From: Clavulina sp. PMI_390
Lineage: Eukaryota > Basidiomycota > Agaricomycetes > Cantharellales > Hydnaceae
NCBI GenBank assembly: GCA_015039315.1
Contig: WIDE01000087.1
Span: forward strand, 81,615-141,060
Length of the DNA stretch: 59,446 nucleotides
Reading direction: 5' to 3'
In this document: piece by piece, positions 56,886 through 59,446 of the stretch
How positions within the stretch are numbered: position 1 is the first letter of the stretch
How the letters are laid out: each line of letters begins with the position of its first letter
Program-made: the position numbers and the translations under genes
Notes under the pieces: model-generated
What the model was told of the DNA's origin: nothing
The model's database searches: none
Seen by the model: the letters and a program-made list of their open reading frames with translations, nothing else

Positions 56886-58556
56886 TTTCGCTAATGTGAT
56901 GTCGAGTGTTACATGCGTGGCATTCAATGAGCGTTGTGTACATGTAGCAGGTGTACAATTGCGATAACATTTGGACTCAGGCCAACTAAGTGTTCTTCTA
57001 ATTCAACCTTTCTACAATTTTATTACCGAACAGCCCTGATAGCCACGCGTTTGATAGGGTCATATGAGATGGCGAATCATGCTTCGTCCCAATTCCTCGT
57101 GATATTGTGAGAGTACATCGTATCAAGATCTGACAGGACCTCGCCGCTATGGCGTGCCGAGTACAGAGCAAATGCGATGCATAGATAGGATTCGCATATA
57201 ACTGGCATGCAAGCCGTCCTATCCCCTCCTCCCTATTATCCTCGTCAACGATGGATCCCGGCGATGCTTACAGAGCGGTCAGTGACTCTACCGACCTCTA
57301 TCCAGCAGCAATATCTCATAGTGTTTGCTTATAATTTGTCGATCACTACTACGACGTCCTGGCCGCGGCTAACGTGGAACGCGAGAGAGATTTGGAGCAA
57401 AGATAAAATCTTTAAGCATCTATTCGTAAGCACCAGTTACATTAAGTGGTCCCGATCCCACGTTTCGTGCTTCTAATCTAACGTCATTGATTGGGTCCAT
57501 TTATCTAGCCCGAGCCGCCGATGTGACATCTCATCCGATATTGCGACGTGCAGGTGACCTCTAGGGGAGCACTTGTGTTGGTCTCGTACTTTCTCCGTAT
57601 GTCACGGTCTTCTTGTAACGCGTTTCCTTGATATACTGGTCCTCTAATCCTGCCGCGCGGTACGGAACGTGCTCATTAACTTCTACTGACATGGGCAACT
57701 GTAGGTTGGCAAGCAGGATACGCGCCCATTCCATGAGGTGTTCTATTTCGCGCCAGTCCCTGAACGCCCTTCTATGAACTACCCGTACGTCGAGCCGCCA
57801 TATATATATGTATAGTCTACTGAGACGCCTTGGGCAAATCCTGGTATGTGTCATGCTCAATGTTAGTGTGAACCAGGTTTTTCGAATGCACGACAGCCCA
57901 AGTTGAGCTAGTTGACTCCACGATCAAGTCGAGCTCGTTTAAGTTTTATCATGTATGATAGCCCACGGGCAGCTATCCCTTTCAATTGGATTCGCTGGTC
58001 TCGCTGATGCTTTGTGCTGCGTGCTGGCAACGACCTTGAACTGACACCGAGGCCTTGAGAAGTTTGTGTTGACGCTAATTGAAGCCGCTGACCAATCACA
58101 ACTAAATAGAGACTATCCCGTTCTTGATTTGAGTTTTTTCTTTGTGGGGTTGATCTCTCACTCGTCAATCCTTCTCACACGTGTATGGGAGAGCAGGTGG
58201 TGTTGTGCCTACCATATTTGAACGTTGTGTGCATTGCCACGCGCTGCGCGGAATCTCGGCATGCGCTCACTGTCATCCCACGTCAGATGCTGGATTCCAC
58301 ACTGACAGGCTGACAGGAACAATATTCAGTAGATGAGCAAACGTTTCCTACCATTGTGGCCTTCGCTAGGATTTGTTGAGAATTCAGAGCATTCACCAAG
58401 TCTTCCCCTCCCCACCTGCAGAAGCAGTTAAGCACCCCATATCCAACAGGGCAGGGTGACCGCGTGCTTTGTGCATGCTACCATTGTCGTGCTCCAGATT
58501 TGGTCAGTCTATGCGGTCGGTCGGCGAGCGCCAGGGGGCTGGCCACGAGACACGAT
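56886..58556. other. Gene-poor spacer with possible minus-strand remnants
   Basis: About 1.7 kb without an intact gene. On the minus strand 57860-57561 gives a protein-like frame (HRRAFRDWREIEHLMEWARI, ANLQLPMSVEVNEHVPYRA) and 58168-57908 another basic one. They may be exons or relics of a gene continuing from 59253, but I could not join them in phase. The plus strand shows nothing convincing. Confidence 0.35.
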
Positions 58557-59253
58557 CTATCCTGTCAAACACGTCCGGATCAAAAAGTCCTGACTGTTCA
58601 TAGCGAACGAGTAGCTCTCACTGTATGGTAGTATATCGTCCCCACTTTTGAGCGAGATCGCTGAATTTTGCCACCTTATCGCGTCGTCCTGATGTCTCTG
58701 CGCACCGCAGCCAGTACAGCATGCTGGTTGACAGTGGTTGTTACCCAAGTCACTGTCAACTTGGAGTTAAAGGACTCAGCAGTGTCTGTTCTGGTCTCAC
58801 ATATGGAGCGATAAACGGCCCGTACAAAGGCGGGAGGCAATCGCGAGCCGCCTTCGATTCTCGGAGGCCAATCTCCATCTTAAAAGCTGAACCTTCGACC
58901 CTGCCATTCATTGGCACTGACCCCACCTCAAAAACCTTCCCCCGCATTCATATTGCTGCCGCTATTGCTCGATATAATGGGGGGATCGTGAGAGTGAGAT
59001 GGGCCCTGGTCTTCCCATTCGTCACCGCTGTTCCCAAAGCTCGTACCAGCGCATACTGACGTCAAGCCTTGACAAGGTTCTTCTTTGTTGCCTACCAATG
59101 TAGCACGTACCCCCGTACACAATCGTGCCTCTTACCCCACGCGTCTTTCAAATGCACTCGATTCGAAGCGAGAGCGTAAATTTGGAGAGGATCGGTGTGT
59201 CCACCGAAGGACGGGCCAGCAACCACACCGTTTGAGGGCTGAGAATTACTCAT
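58557..59253 (-). CDS. Possible multi-exon gene, unknown function
   Basis: The start at 59253 (MSNSQPSNGVVAGPSFGGH, NRVHLKDAWGKRHDCVRG) joins in phase, over a 43-nt GTACGT..AAG intron, to LTSVCAGTSFGNSGDEWED, GPSHSHDPPIISSNSGS and NMNAGEG. Further left, an acceptor GTGCGCAG precedes RHQDDAIRWQNSAISLKSGD, SESYSFAMNSQDFLIRTC and a stop at 58557. The middle exon(s), around 58760-58950, are not resolved. The Ser/Asn/Gly-rich N-terminus followed by a helical, tryptophan-containing end is protein-like, but I cannot name a family. It would share a 125-bp divergent promoter with the gene at 59379. Confidence 0.35.
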
Positions 59254-59297
59254 GGCCGATTCGTCACAGCACCGCGCGGCATCCACTAGCTTTTTCG

Positions 59298-59304
59298 TAT
59301 AAAA
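59298..59304 (+). promoter_or_regulatory. TATA box of the gene at 59379
   Basis: TATAAAA 75-81 bp before the start codon, the same spacing as for both SDR genes. CT-rich DNA (CCTCTCATCCCCCTTCCCTC) between it and the ATG fits a fungal transcription start. Confidence 0.6.
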
Positions 59305-59378
59305 TCGTGCATTGTTACAGTATTCCCATTCCTCTCATCCCCCTTCCCTCATCATTGCCCAAAGCCTCATTCTTGACT

Positions 59379-59446
59379 ATGAGTTTCCCCGAGATTGCTA
59401 GAGCCGTGAGTCACTCTTCTGACCTGACAATGTCCTGTGCCCTCAG
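59379..59446 (+). CDS. First exon of a gene running off the right edge
   Basis: ATG at 59379 opens MSFPEIARA, then a GTGAGT donor at 59406. A branch-like CTGAC follows, and CCCTCAG forms an acceptor ending exactly at the last base of the window, so the second exon starts just outside. The TATA box and CT-rich leader support a real promoter. Nine residues are not enough to name the product. Confidence 0.5.
   Translation, partial: MSFPEIARAVSHSSDLTMSCAL

Overview
The window is nuclear DNA of a filamentous basidiomycete, most likely an Agaricomycete. The genes are split by many short introns (about 45 to 75 nt) with GT..AG ends and visible branch-point-like motifs. They encode eukaryotic proteins such as a MAU2/SCC4 cohesin loader, a THI6 bifunctional enzyme and a TAPT1/EMP65 membrane protein. 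One gene belongs to the seven-helix DUF6533 family, which I know mainly from Agaricomycotina. I cannot name the genus. There are no rRNA, tRNA, CRISPR or prokaryotic features. All assignments rest on reading translated exons by eye; splice sites were chosen where phase and family similarity agree.

Layout. 1-10.6 kb holds two tandem ABCC (MRP-type) transporters on the minus strand; the first is cut by the left edge. 10.9-15.0 kb is a GH63-like glycosidase, minus strand. The last exon of that glycosidase has a relic copy upstream of the other ABC gene, so the duplication unit was apparently 'glycosidase 3' end + promoter + ABC gene'. 15-24 kb is gene-poor: it carries one clear gene, an NFKBIL1-like J-domain-related protein (minus), flanked by pyrimidine/purine-skewed DNA. 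24.2-27.5 kb is a TAPT1 homologue (minus) with one 1.04-kb intron that contains a 236-codon open frame. A small Ser/Arg-rich gene diverges from it at 28.0 kb. 30.1-31.4 kb is a phytanoyl-CoA dioxygenase-like gene (plus) with a GC-AG intron, convergent with THI6 (minus, 31.7-34.1 kb). 35.2-39.0 kb is a head-to-head pair of glycine-rich RRM proteins that share four intron positions. 40.5-50.4 kb is a dense plus-strand run: a putative secreted protein, MAU2, and two low-complexity basidiomycete proteins. 51.0-53.0 kb is the DUF6533 gene. 53.6-56.9 kb is a tandem pair of extended-SDR/NmrA-like NAD(P)-binding proteins with duplicated promoters carrying a palindromic bZIP-like site. The right end is gene-poor and has the first exon of another gene at 59379.

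How it fits together. Most genes are housekeeping (thiamine synthesis, cohesin loading, RNA binding, ER membrane) and not functionally linked. The theme of the window is local gene duplication: three pairs (ABC transporters, RRM proteins, SDR proteins) in three geometries, each keeping traces of duplicated non-coding DNA or intron structure. The ABC/glycosidase and SDR pairs are the most lineage-specific parts and the likeliest to hold adaptive functions such as detoxification or secondary metabolism; that is inference.
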